A stretch of 64,000 nucleotides of DNA from DATJFQ01 sp035492775 (GTDB taxonomy: Bacteria; Acidobacteriota; Vicinamibacteria; Vicinamibacterales; 2-12-FULL-66-21). This document shows positions 9,157-16,959 of the stretch, one piece after another (positions within the stretch are counted from its first letter, which is position 1; each line of letters starts with the position of its first letter). The notes under the pieces were generated by a model that was not told the origin of the DNA, did no database searches, and was given only the letters and a program-made list of their open reading frames with translations. The stretch lies in NCBI GenBank assembly GCA_035492775.1, contig DATJIW010000099.1:14320-78319 (forward strand). The letters are read 5' to 3'. Position numbers and translations under genes: made by a program.

Positions 9157-9972
9157 GTGAACAACCTACGATTGCTCTCGCGTATCGGTCTGCCCGCCAT
9201 GTCGGCAGCCCTCATACTCACCATGGCACTGAGCCGTGACACCGCCCTTCATGCAGCATTCATCGACGGCGCGAAAGGGGCCCAGCTCCTCATCGGGAAA
9301 GACGACGACAGGATCGACAACGCCGCCATCCAGGCAGGTGCGGCAGCGAACCAATCCCTCAACCGCACGGACGTCCTCGAAGGCGGACCGGGCAACGACG
9401 TGATCTTCGGACTGAATGGAAACGACGTCATCGACGGAGGCCCCGGACAGGACATCATCCTCGGCGGACCGGACGGCGGACCGGCTCCGGGCGGTCCTCC
9501 CAACAGCGACATCATGTTCGGCGGACCCGGCGACGATGTGAATCTCTGGGCGCCAGGTGATGGCAGCGAGGCGTTCATCGGCGGGCCCGGACTCGACGCG
9601 ATCATCTTCGGAGCCACCGATCGCAATGCGGCAGCCGATCCCGCGACGGGCGTGCGCCTGCCGACGCTTCTCCACGGCATCGACGGATTTCCGCAGGGGA
9701 TTCCCACCGCGGACGTCAGCGGTCTCGTGCAGCACTGCAGCATCGAACGCAGCCCGCTGGCCGGCTACGATTACCTCGTCCGCTTTCGCGGTCCCGACGA
9801 CAGCATCATTGTCACGGTGCGTCTCAAGGACGTCGAACAGGTGTTCTGCCCGAGCAGAAACGGCTCCGGGATTGCCGTCGCGGACCTCACCGCGCACTCG
9901 CCGGCTTTCGTAGACGTGACGCGTCAGGAAGTCGAAGGGCTGAACCCGCTCGTCGCCGCGATGGTGCGGTAG
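9157..9972 (+). CDS. Secreted RTX-type calcium-binding repeat protein
   Basis: 271 residues starting at GTG 9157, preceded by AAGGAGT. A signal peptide covers about 1-31. Residues 70-155 hold degenerate glycine/aspartate nonapeptides (GGPGNDVIFGLNGNDVIDGG and following), the pattern that forms calcium-stabilised parallel beta rolls in hemolysin-type proteins. The last 110 residues are a different globular region containing two Cys. It is shorter than RTX toxins, and no protease, lipase or adenylate cyclase domain is attached. It carries an N-terminal signal, so export by Sec rather than type I secretion is more likely. Confidence 0.75.
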   Translation: MNNLRLLSRIGLPAMSAALILTMALSRDTALHAAFIDGAKGAQLLIGKDDDRIDNAAIQAGAAANQSLNRTDVLEGGPGNDVIFGLNGNDVIDGGPGQDIILGGPDGGPAPGGPPNSDIMFGGPGDDVNLWAPGDGSEAFIGGPGLDAIIFGATDRNAAADPATGVRLPTLLHGIDGFPQGIPTADVSGLVQHCSIERSPLAGYDYLVRFRGPDDSIIVTVRLKDVEQVFCPSRNGSGIAVADLTAHSPAFVDVTRQEVEGLNPLVAAMVR

Positions 9973-10004
9973 GCCGGGACCCCCGGGGTGCTCGCCATGC
10001 AGCG

Positions 10005-10010
10005 TATAAT
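10005..10010 (+). promoter_or_regulatory. -10 hexamer for the STAS gene
   Basis: A perfect TATAAT ends 12 nt before the GTG start at 10023, with no Shine-Dalgarno between. No recognisable -35 lies 16-18 nt upstream. The placement implies transcription starting within a few nucleotides of the start codon. Confidence 0.5.
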
Positions 10011-10022
10011 CCGCTTACTGCT

Positions 10023-10382
10023 GTGGCGAGCACCATTACGGAGCGCTCGATCGGCGATGTCACGGTCCTGGACGTCCCTGCCCAGGTGATGTTCTACGAG
10101 GCGGCGGCGCAGCTGCGGACGCGGATCAATGAGCTCGTCGTGGAAGGCCGTCTCAAGCTGCTGCTCGACATGCGGCAGGTCACCTATCTCGACAGCTTCG
10201 GCGTCGGCGTGATCGCCTCGAAGTACGTCAGTCTCCGCAAGAAGGGCGGCGACCTGAAGCTGCTGCATCCGTCGGCGCGCAGCCGTCACGTGCTCAGCAT
10301 CGCGCGGCTGATCCAGATCATCGAATGCTTCGACGAAGAGGACGCGGCGATCCGCAGCTTTCAATCCGGGGCGACAGCATGA
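10023..10382 (+). CDS. STAS-domain anti-sigma factor antagonist
   Basis: 119 residues from GTG 10023. The STAS fold is clear: a first strand GDVTVLDVPAQV, the central LKLLLDMRQVTYLDSFGVGVIASKY with the conserved DSxGxG-type loop, and the C-terminal helices. The serine in LDSFGVG is the expected phosphorylation site of SpoIIAA/RsbV-type antagonists. In partner switching the dephosphorylated form binds the anti-sigma kinase. The gene overlaps the GAF/HATPase gene by an ATGA junction, making that protein the natural partner. Confidence 0.88.
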   Translation: MASTITERSIGDVTVLDVPAQVMFYEAAAQLRTRINELVVEGRLKLLLDMRQVTYLDSFGVGVIASKYVSLRKKGGDLKLLHPSARSRHVLSIARLIQIIECFDEEDAAIRSFQSGATA

Positions 10383-11365
10383 ACATGACTACCGTCACAC
10401 GCGACGAGACCGCCCGGCTGGCCGCGCTGCGGCGCTATCGCATTCTGGATACGGAGCCGGAACGGGCGTTCGACGATCTCGCGCTTCTCGCGTCCCACAT
10501 CTGCGAGACTCCCATCGCGCTCATCACGCTGGTCGATGCAGACCGGCAATGGTTCAAAGCCCACCCGGGCATCGCGGTCACGCAGACCTCGCGCGCCGTG
10601 TCCTTCTGTTCGCATGCAATCGAGCAGTCGGGTTTGTTCATCATTCCCGACGCGAGCGAGGACGTTCGGTTTCGCGACAATCCGTTCGTCGCCAGCGGCC
10701 CCCGCTTCCGCTTCTATGCCGGAGCGCCGCTGCTGGCTCGCGAAGGGGAAGCCCTCGGCACACTCTGCGTGATCGATCGCGTTCCCCGCATGCTCTCCGA
10801 AACCCAGCGCGAGGCGCTCGACGCGCTTCGGCGGCAGGTGGAAGGGCAGCTGGAACTCCGGCGGAACCTGCACGAGCTGAAGATCGCTCTCGCGGCGCGC
10901 GATCAGGCCGAAGCGGACGTGGCCACGCTGAGCAGCCTGATGCCGTACTGCTCGACGTGTCAGCTGGACATGACGATTCCGGCGGAGCCGTCGTCCATTC
11001 CGCGGATTGCGGAAGGGGTGACCGCCGTCCTCCGGAGGAAGGGATGGCCGGAAGACGACGTGATCGCGGTCGAACTGTCGGTGCAGGAAGCCATTGCGAA
11101 TGCGATCCGGCATGGCTGCCGCAACGATCCCACGCAGCACATCCAGTGCTGCGTGATAATTGACGCCTCCGGCGAGGTCGTGATCGTCGTTCGCGATCCA
11201 GGGACCGGTTTCGATGCGACTGCGGTTCCAAACCCCTTGCAGTCGGAAAACCTCTTCAAGTCGAGCGGCCGTGGCGTCTTTCTGATCAACACCCTCATGG
11301 ACCGGGTCGAGTACCTCGATGGCGGCCGCGAAGTGCAGATGCGGAAGCGGAAGACGGACGCGTAA
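10379..11365 (+). CDS. GAF domain protein with RsbW-type HATPase domain
   Basis: 328 residues from the ATG overlapping the stop of the STAS gene. An N-terminal GAF domain covers about 15-165 (FDDLALLASHICETPIALITLVDADRQWFK and the SFCSHAI and LGTLCVID strands). A coiled-coil linker follows at about 165-195. The C-terminal HATPase_c_2 domain spans about 210-325, with AVELSVQEAIANAIRHG as N-box and VRDPGTGFD as G1 box. There is no DHp phosphoacceptor histidine, so this is an anti-sigma serine kinase type rather than a histidine kinase. GAF probably senses a small molecule or redox state. The target sigma factor is not adjacent. Confidence 0.85.
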   Translation: MNMTTVTRDETARLAALRRYRILDTEPERAFDDLALLASHICETPIALITLVDADRQWFKAHPGIAVTQTSRAVSFCSHAIEQSGLFIIPDASEDVRFRDNPFVASGPRFRFYAGAPLLAREGEALGTLCVIDRVPRMLSETQREALDALRRQVEGQLELRRNLHELKIALAARDQAEADVATLSSLMPYCSTCQLDMTIPAEPSSIPRIAEGVTAVLRRKGWPEDDVIAVELSVQEAIANAIRHGCRNDPTQHIQCCVIIDASGEVVIVVRDPGTGFDATAVPNPLQSENLFKSSGRGVFLINTLMDRVEYLDGGREVQMRKRKTDA

Positions 11366-11431
11366 GACTACACATCGCACTGCCGATTTCGCATAGCCGC
11401 ATGGCAGTTCGGCCGGCAGGCTGTATCCGTC

Positions 11432-12880
11432 ATGCCAATACCAGCCTGCGGTCCGTGCTCGAATTCCGCGCGGCGGTTCGCCGTTCCCATCCTGTGCGCG
11501 GTCACTGCGTGCCTCCTCCCGCTGACGGCGCTGGCACAGTCTGCCAGGACCGATCCGCTCCAGCAGATGAACGAGGCCGTGGACGCCCTGACCAGGAAGG
11601 TCTGGCCGAGCGTCGTGCAGATCATGGTGACGGGATACGGGACGCGCGACGACAACGGGCGGAGCGACGTGAGCGCCGTCCTGTCCAGGCAGCGGTCCGT
11701 CGGTTCCGGCTTCGTAATCGATCCCGAGGGCTACATCATGACGAACGCGCATGTCGTGAGCGGGGCGCAGCGCGTCGAGGTCGTGCTGCCCGCGTCGGGC
11801 GCGGACGGGTCGCTCATGACCGCCCTCACGCCGAAGACCACGGTCGTTCCCGCGCGTGTCGTGGGGACCGCGTCGGAGATCGATCTGGCGCTGCTGAAAG
11901 TCGACGGCCTGTCGCTGCCGGCGCTGCCGCTTGCGACGTATCGGCAGCTGCGTCAGGGCGAAACCGTGTTCGCGTTCGGCAGCCCGGGCGGGCTGAGAAA
12001 TACGCTGACGCACGGCCTCGTCTCCGCCGTCGCGCGACAAACGGATCCCGACTCGCCGCTCATCTTCATCCAGACCGATGCGCCGATCAATCCGGGGAAC
12101 TCCGGCGGTCCGCTCGTGAACATCCGCGGTGAAGTCGTCGGCGTGAACACGTTCATCCTGTCGCCGTCGGGCGGCAGCGACGGGCTTGGCTTTGCGATCC
12201 CCTGCGCGACCGTCCGAACGGTGTTCCGCCAGCTGAAAGAGCACGGCCGGCTCCGGCGTCAGGAAGTCGGCATGAGCATTCAGACGATCACGCCGATCAT
12301 GGCCACCTCACTCGGATTGCCGCGCACCTCCGGTGTCGTCGTGTCCGACGTCTGGCCGGGTGGGCCGGCCGAAGCCGCAGGGTTGAAGATCGGCGACATC
12401 CTGGTCTCGATTGACGGCGACCCGGCCGACAATCTGCCGACGGTGAACTACAACTTCCGGCTGCGCGATTCGCCGATGCCGGTGCGCATGGTCGTGCTGC
12501 GGGGAACGTCGGAGGTGACCCTGAACGTATCGACCATCGAGCAATACGGCACATTCGATTCGATCACGATCGACGATCCGGCGCAGGATGTCATCCCGGA
12601 ACTCGGGATCATGGGCGTGGGGATCGACGCGCGCATCGCGAGCCAGGCAAAGGGGCTCCGGGACCCGCTCGGCGTCATCGTCGCCGCCCGCGTCGCGGGC
12701 GGCACGGCCGGCGACGTGCCATTGCAGCAGGGGGATGTGATCCGGACGCTCAACACGCAGGTCACGGCGTCGGTGAAAGACCTTCGCGACCTGTTGCGCA
12801 AGACGCCGGCAGGTGCGCCGATTACACTCCAGATCCAGCGCGATGGCCGCCTGATGTACGTGTCCTTCACACTCGAGTGA
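11432..12880 (+). CDS. HtrA/DegP-type serine protease with two PDZ domains
   Basis: 482 residues. The hydrophobic export segment is at about 16-36 (ALAQ). The trypsin-like catalytic triad is H107 in MTNAHVV, D151 in SEIDLALLK and S224 in PGNSGGPLV. Two C-terminal PDZ domains follow, one at about 275-360 (SGVVVSDVWPGGPAEAAGL) and one at about 390-480. The family degrades or refolds damaged periplasmic proteins. It begins 66 nt after the GAF/HATPase gene on the same strand, so it may belong to that stress-signalling unit. A short hydrophilic, Cys-containing start (MPIPACGPC) precedes the export helix. Confidence 0.9.
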   Translation: MPIPACGPCSNSARRFAVPILCAVTACLLPLTALAQSARTDPLQQMNEAVDALTRKVWPSVVQIMVTGYGTRDDNGRSDVSAVLSRQRSVGSGFVIDPEGYIMTNAHVVSGAQRVEVVLPASGADGSLMTALTPKTTVVPARVVGTASEIDLALLKVDGLSLPALPLATYRQLRQGETVFAFGSPGGLRNTLTHGLVSAVARQTDPDSPLIFIQTDAPINPGNSGGPLVNIRGEVVGVNTFILSPSGGSDGLGFAIPCATVRTVFRQLKEHGRLRRQEVGMSIQTITPIMATSLGLPRTSGVVVSDVWPGGPAEAAGLKIGDILVSIDGDPADNLPTVNYNFRLRDSPMPVRMVVLRGTSEVTLNVSTIEQYGTFDSITIDDPAQDVIPELGIMGVGIDARIASQAKGLRDPLGVIVAARVAGGTAGDVPLQQGDVIRTLNTQVTASVKDLRDLLRKTPAGAPITLQIQRDGRLMYVSFTLE

Positions 12881-12926
12881 CGGACCGGCACGTTGACGCG
12901 CCGAGCTTGGCGCGATAAAGTAGCTC

Positions 12927-12970
12927 TTGACACTCGCGCCGCGACGCGTATACTTTGCAATGTAAAGTAT
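12927..12970 (+). promoter_or_regulatory. ispH promoter with overlapping inverted repeat
   Basis: TTGACA at 12927-12932 and TATACT at 12949-12954 are separated by 16 nt, a near-consensus housekeeping promoter. Transcription should begin about 12961, giving a leader of some 8 nt before ATG 12969 and no RBS. A perfect inverted repeat, ATACTTT (12950-12956) and AAAGTAT (12964-12970) with a 7 nt spacer, overlaps the -10, the start site and the start codon. This is a good position for a repressor operator. Confidence 0.7.
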
Positions 12971-13856
12971 GCGCATCATCCGAGCCGCACACCTGGGGAT
13001 GTGCTTCGGCGTCCGCGACGCCATCGCGCTCGCGCTCGAGAAAGCCGGCACCACCCCGCTCACGATACTCGGCGACCTCGTCCATAATCCCGCCGTGCTG
13101 CGCACCCTCGAGGACCGGGGGATCGCGGCCGCGCAGGACGTCGCCGAGGTCACGACCAGCACGGTGATGATCACCGCGCACGGCACATCGTTTCGGACGC
13201 TGGCGCGCACGCGCGCGCTGGGACTGACCGTCGTCGAAGCCACGTGTCCGCTCGTCCGCGTCGCACACCGCGCGGTGGCGGCCCTCACCCGCGACGGCTA
13301 CCACGTCGTCGTCGTCGGCCAGCGCGACCACGTCGAGGTGCGCGGGCTGACCGGCGACCTGGATCGATTCGACGTCGTGCTCGACGAGCAGGACGTCCTC
13401 GCGCTCGACGAGCATCCCCGCATCGGCATCGCCGCGCAGACGACCCAGCCGTTGGAGAAGGTGCGGCACATCGTGGACCTGATCCGCCGGAGGTTTCCCC
13501 GCTCGGAGATCCGGTTCATCGACACGATCTGCAAGCCGACGAAAGACCGGCAGTTGGCCGCAGCCGAGATCGCGCGGGAGGCGGATGTTGTCGTCGTGGT
13601 CGGCGGTCGATCCAGCAACAACACGCGCGAACTCGTCAGGACGTCCGCGCGATACTGCAGCCGCGTCCATCACGTGGAGGCCGACGAGGACGTCCGCCGC
13701 GAATGGTTCCAACCATCGGACACCGTCGGACTGACCGCCGGCACATCGACGCCCGACGATGTGATCGACCGTGTCGAAGCGCGGATCCGCGCGCTTGCGA
13801 CTCAGCACGACACGACGGCGGCCGGTCTGGCAGGGGCCGTGGATGGGCTGCGATGA
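12969..13856 (+). CDS. ispH: 4-hydroxy-3-methylbut-2-enyl diphosphate reductase
   Basis: 295 residues. IspH reduces HMBPP to IPP and DMAPP in the last step of the MEP isoprenoid pathway, using a 4Fe-4S cluster. The three cluster cysteines are seen at C12 (MCFGV), C93 (EATCPLV) and C188 (DTICKPTKDRQ), at spacings like the E. coli enzyme (12, 96, 197). His-x-Glu of the substrate site is retained in DHVEVRG (121-123). The motif around it, VVGQRDHVEVRG, is less canonical than the usual G-x-x-x-HPEVEGT. The mRNA appears nearly leaderless. The stop overlaps the start of the next gene by ATGA. Confidence 0.92.
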   Translation: MRIIRAAHLGMCFGVRDAIALALEKAGTTPLTILGDLVHNPAVLRTLEDRGIAAAQDVAEVTTSTVMITAHGTSFRTLARTRALGLTVVEATCPLVRVAHRAVAALTRDGYHVVVVGQRDHVEVRGLTGDLDRFDVVLDEQDVLALDEHPRIGIAAQTTQPLEKVRHIVDLIRRRFPRSEIRFIDTICKPTKDRQLAAAEIAREADVVVVVGGRSSNNTRELVRTSARYCSRVHHVEADEDVRREWFQPSDTVGLTAGTSTPDDVIDRVEARIRALATQHDTTAAGLAGAVDGLR

Positions 13857-14548
13857 GCGATCACCTTCCCGAGCGGATGCGCTGGACCATCGTCTTCGCC
13901 TTCGCGATCGCGATGGCCTGGCTCGAAGCCGCAAGTGTCTTCTATATCCGGGTGCTCGTCGATCGCGTCCAGCCGTACCAGCCGCAGCCGTTGCCCATTC
14001 ACGGCACGCTCGGCAACGTCGAACAATGGCGTGAGGCCGCCACGCTCATCATGCTGGCGACCGTGGGGCTGCTGGCAGGCCGGACGTGGCGCCGGCGCGC
14101 CGGATACGCCGCGCTCGCGTTCGGCGCCTGGGACATTTTCTATTACGTCTTCCTGCGGCTGATTTCGGACTGGCCCAAGACACTGCTGGATTGGGACGTC
14201 CTGTTCCTGCTCCCGCTGCCGTGGTGGGGACCCGTGCTGGCACCGGTCAGCATCGCGCTCGTGATGATGATCTGGGGGACGCTCGTGACACAGTCGGCCG
14301 ATCGCCCGCGGCGCGCGCGATGGCCCTGGGCGCTGGGCTGGACGGGCATCGCAGTGGCGCTGGGCCTGTTCATGATCGACGCGTGGCGCGCGCTGCCGAA
14401 CGGCCGCGACGCCGTCCTGCAGGCGCTTCCGACGACGTTCCATTGGGCGCTGTTCTGCGTCGCCCTGGCGCTGATTGCTTCGCCGGCGCTTCACCAGATG
14501 GTCAGCCGTCGGGCTCCTGCTCGAACAGCGCCGGCTCAATCTCGGTGA
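13853..14548 (+). CDS. Multi-pass integral membrane protein of unknown function
   Basis: 231 residues starting at the ATGA overlap with the ispH stop. About six hydrophobic segments can be read (near 11-32, 60-77, 83-103, 110-145 as a hairpin, 160-180 and 195-212), with short charged loops. No transporter or enzyme motif is recognised. Translational coupling to ispH suggests a common transcript but does not prove a role in isoprenoid metabolism. The C-terminus is short and Arg/Pro-rich. Confidence 0.8.
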   Translation: MSDHLPERMRWTIVFAFAIAMAWLEAASVFYIRVLVDRVQPYQPQPLPIHGTLGNVEQWREAATLIMLATVGLLAGRTWRRRAGYAALAFGAWDIFYYVFLRLISDWPKTLLDWDVLFLLPLPWWGPVLAPVSIALVMMIWGTLVTQSADRPRRARWPWALGWTGIAVALGLFMIDAWRALPNGRDAVLQALPTTFHWALFCVALALIASPALHQMVSRRAPARTAPAQSR

Positions 14549-14687
14549 CGAGACGATGGCGCTGGCGATTGCCGATGCCGTTTCGGCGGCCGGCCGCGCA
14601 CGGCAGGTCGGTTTCGAGCGTTGCGATACCCCGATTGCACGTCCATCCGATATAATCCGCGCCTCCCCGTTCAGCCAGCGAGGCGCC

Positions 14688-15179
14688 ATGGCCCGAAAGC
14701 AGTCCGGCAGAAAAACGAAGGCCCGTCCACGCCGTGCGGCGCGCACGGCCCGCAGCACGACCCGGCGCTCCCGTCCGAGCCCGCCTGGGCGGCGCAGTCC
14801 CCAACCGCCTCCGCTGCTCCGGCCGATGCCGGACGCAGAGCACCATTCGATCGGCACCGTCGAGATCGACGTTCAGCGGACCGGCGCGGCCCGCGTCAAA
14901 CGCGTCGTCTACCCGCCGGGCTTCCGCTGGTCGAAGCACATGAAACCGGTGACTGGTACCGATCGCTGCATGCACGCGCACGTGGGCTTCATCGCGCACG
15001 GGCGCATCCACATGGAATATCCCGACGGCTCCGTCGTCGAGTACCAGGCGCCGCAGGTCGTCGCGATCGAGCCCGGGCACGACGGATGGGTGGTGGGTCG
15101 CGAGCCGGCGGTGTTGATCGAGTTCGATTTCGAGCGCGACACCGTCGCGCGGCTCGCGTTGCCGCAGACGCATCAGTGA
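14688..15179 (+). CDS. Cupin-domain protein
   Basis: 163 residues from ATG 14688 (preceded by AGCGAGGCGCC). The first 55 residues are very basic and Pro/Arg-rich (KQSGRKTKARPRRAARTARS), probably disordered and possibly nucleic-acid binding. The remainder is one cupin beta barrel: FRWSKHMKPV, the HAHVGFIAHGRIHMEYPDG strands with two His on the first motif, and a second motif near EPGHDGWVVG. No substrate is known. A TATAAT at 14651-14656, 31 nt upstream, is a likely -10. An upstream in-frame ATG at 14475 lies inside the previous gene and is rejected. Confidence 0.75.
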   Translation: MARKQSGRKTKARPRRAARTARSTTRRSRPSPPGRRSPQPPPLLRPMPDAEHHSIGTVEIDVQRTGAARVKRVVYPPGFRWSKHMKPVTGTDRCMHAHVGFIAHGRIHMEYPDGSVVEYQAPQVVAIEPGHDGWVVGREPAVLIEFDFERDTVARLALPQTHQ

Positions 15180-15230
15180 GGGAGAGCCCCCGAAGGGAGA
15201 GACCCCGGAAGCAGAGACCCCGGAGGGGGA

Positions 15231-15438
15231 TTAACTGAGAGGCCACGGAGGCCACGAAGGGGCGCCGGTCGGATACGCTGGCCGTCGGCCAGCGCAGGGC
15301 CGGATGAAAACGCGTGAGATACAAGCAACATTCCCCTGCTGCTGTTGCTTGTATCTCACGCGTTTTTATCCGGCCGCCGCGCGGAGCGCGGCATCCGACC
15401 GGCGCCCCCTCCGTGACCTCCGTGGCCTCTTAGTTGAG
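15231..15438. repeat. Long imperfect palindrome made of two inverted repeat units
   Basis: Two roughly 95-100 nt units face each other. The centre is a perfect 23-bp stem (15307-15329 with 15344-15366) around a 14-nt loop. The outer parts also match in inverted orientation: GAGGCCACGGAGG near 15239 with its complement near 15430, and GGGGCGCCGGTCGGAT near 15259 with its complement near 15393. Each unit also contains its own small hairpin (GCTGGCC/GGCCAGC left, CCGCGC/GCGCGG right) that differs between the two. It lies between convergent genes and could end transcription both ways. The structure resembles paired REP/BIME-type elements. Confidence 0.85.
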
Positions 15439-15450
15439 TAACCGTGGCCT

Positions 15451-16704
15451 CTATCCACCGAGGACGACGAGTCCCACCTTGTTGACGCCGCTCTCCGCGA
15501 TCGCGATGTTGCCGTCGCGCGTGACGGACATGTTCCGCACGACGCCGCCGCCTCCGGGGATGACCCAGGTCTGGAACTTCTGTGTCCTGGGATCGAACCG
15601 CACCAACGTATTCGGCCGGACGGCGGACTCGCTGTACCAGATGACGTCGTCGAGCGCGGCAATGCCGTAGGGCCGTGATTCCGGTCCGCCCGGTGACGGC
15701 CACTCCATTCGCTGGCCCGTCTTTGTATCGAGGCGCCCGAGGTACCCACGCGAGTAGTCCGAGTACCACACCGCGTCGTCGCTCGTAATTGCTATCCGAC
15801 GGGGACGCGTTTCCGCATTCGGGAGCGTCCATTCCGTGATCTTCATGGTTTGTGGATCGATCGCGGAGATCCTGTTCGTGCCGAATTCGCAGACGATCGG
15901 CGTGCCGTGAGACGTGAACACCATCCCGTACGGATTCGATCGCGGCTGCGGATATGTCACGACCTTCACGTCACCGGAGTTCGGATCGAGCCGTCCGACC
16001 ATATTGGCGCCTTGCACGGTGAACCACAGCATCCCGGCGCGATCGAAGAGGGGCGTGTGTGGATCTCGCGCACCCTCGGGCAGCTTGAATTCGACGATCC
16101 GGCCGGTCGCCGGATCCAGGCGGCCGATATAGCCTTTCGAATTGGCCGTGAACCAGATTCGTCCCTCTGCGTCGGCGGTGAGTCCGTGCGGACCCGACTG
16201 CGGGATGTCGATCGGGAACTCCTTGATCTTCCCGGTCTTCGGATCGATGCGACCGAGGACGTTGGAGAACATGCCCGTGTACCAGATCGATCCGTCCGCG
16301 GTGGCGAGTGGATCGTGCGGGCGCGAGCCGAGTGTCGGCAGATTCCATTCCTTGAAAGTCACCTTGACGGGCCCTGGAATGACCACTGCTCTGGGTCTGG
16401 GCTGCTCCGGAAAATTCTTCGCCAGGTAATCGACGACGACGTCGGACTGATCTTTCGGCAGCGCCACCATCGTCGAGATCAGCTCGACCCAGCCCTGACG
16501 CGTGTAGCCGCCGGAATTGGCGATGTTCGTCAGTTGATGACAGAGCGCGCAGTACCGCTGCACTTCGTCCTTTCCGGGTCCGTCGGGCAGATTCGCTGAC
16601 GCGCGTCCCCGTCCCTGCTGCGGGACGGGTGCGGCGGCGCCGAGCGAGAACGCGAAGGATGCGGCGAGTAACAGTGCGGCTCCGCCGAGCAGCTCGTTGC
16701 GCAT
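15451..16704 (-). CDS. Cytochrome c-like / Vgb-type beta-propeller protein
   Basis: 417 residues. A signal peptide covers about 1-25. A short c-type heme domain follows with the CxxCH motif C52-A-L-C55-H56. The rest is a beta propeller of repeated blades with motifs such as GSIWYTGMFSNVLGRIDPKTG and GRIWFTANSKGYIGRLDP, typical of virginiamycin B lyase-like (streptogramin lyase) repeats. Such propellers are common in secreted proteins and do not by themselves imply antibiotic lyase activity. The fused heme domain suggests a periplasmic redox or binding role. Start 16704 is taken at the signal peptide; upstream codons in frame look non-coding. The stop abuts the palindromic repeat. Confidence 0.82.
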   Translation of the reverse strand: MRNELLGGAALLLAASFAFSLGAAAPVPQQGRGRASANLPDGPGKDEVQRYCALCHQLTNIANSGGYTRQGWVELISTMVALPKDQSDVVVDYLAKNFPEQPRPRAVVIPGPVKVTFKEWNLPTLGSRPHDPLATADGSIWYTGMFSNVLGRIDPKTGKIKEFPIDIPQSGPHGLTADAEGRIWFTANSKGYIGRLDPATGRIVEFKLPEGARDPHTPLFDRAGMLWFTVQGANMVGRLDPNSGDVKVVTYPQPRSNPYGMVFTSHGTPIVCEFGTNRISAIDPQTMKITEWTLPNAETRPRRIAITSDDAVWYSDYSRGYLGRLDTKTGQRMEWPSPGGPESRPYGIAALDDVIWYSESAVRPNTLVRFDPRTQKFQTWVIPGGGGVVRNMSVTRDGNIAIAESGVNKVGLVVLGG

Positions 16705-16959
16705 ATACGCGCATGATACGTCCGATGTCGCCGAACGAAGTCCACCTCGACTGCGACGCTTACAGACGGGCTGAGACGAGTCGAACGCTCGACACCGTTC
16801 ACTGCACTTGGCGACCTGGATGCTCTGAAAGTGTCGCAAACATCCAAAAATCGCTTATTTCCTGTGCTTGCTGGCGGGCCCGCCGTTTGCTCTCTTCTCT
16901 GGTCGAGGTCACGATGGCGAGCCCAGCTCGGCCGTCACCGGCGGCCTGAGGAGGTAACG

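Noticed and set aside
9157..9972. An RTX toxin
   Set aside because: Only a short degenerate repeat region is present, with an N-terminal signal and no toxin domain or type I secretion genes nearby.
10361..12244. A 627-codon minus-strand frame opposite the GAF/HATPase and HtrA genes
   Set aside because: Composition is Arg/His-rich without domains, while the plus strand has clear catalytic motifs.
14635..14656. A complete -35/-10 promoter for the cupin gene
   Set aside because: TATAAT at 14651-14656 is good, but the only TTGCAC nearby is 10 nt upstream, too close to act as its -35.
15236..15452. A possible CRISPR array from the repeated GGCCACGGAGG motif
   Set aside because: The copies are inverted and not regularly spaced, and no cas gene is near; it is a palindromic element.
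15451..16704. Annotation as an antibiotic-resistance virginiamycin B lyase
   Set aside because: Only the propeller repeat type is shared. The heme c motif and the secreted nature argue for another role.
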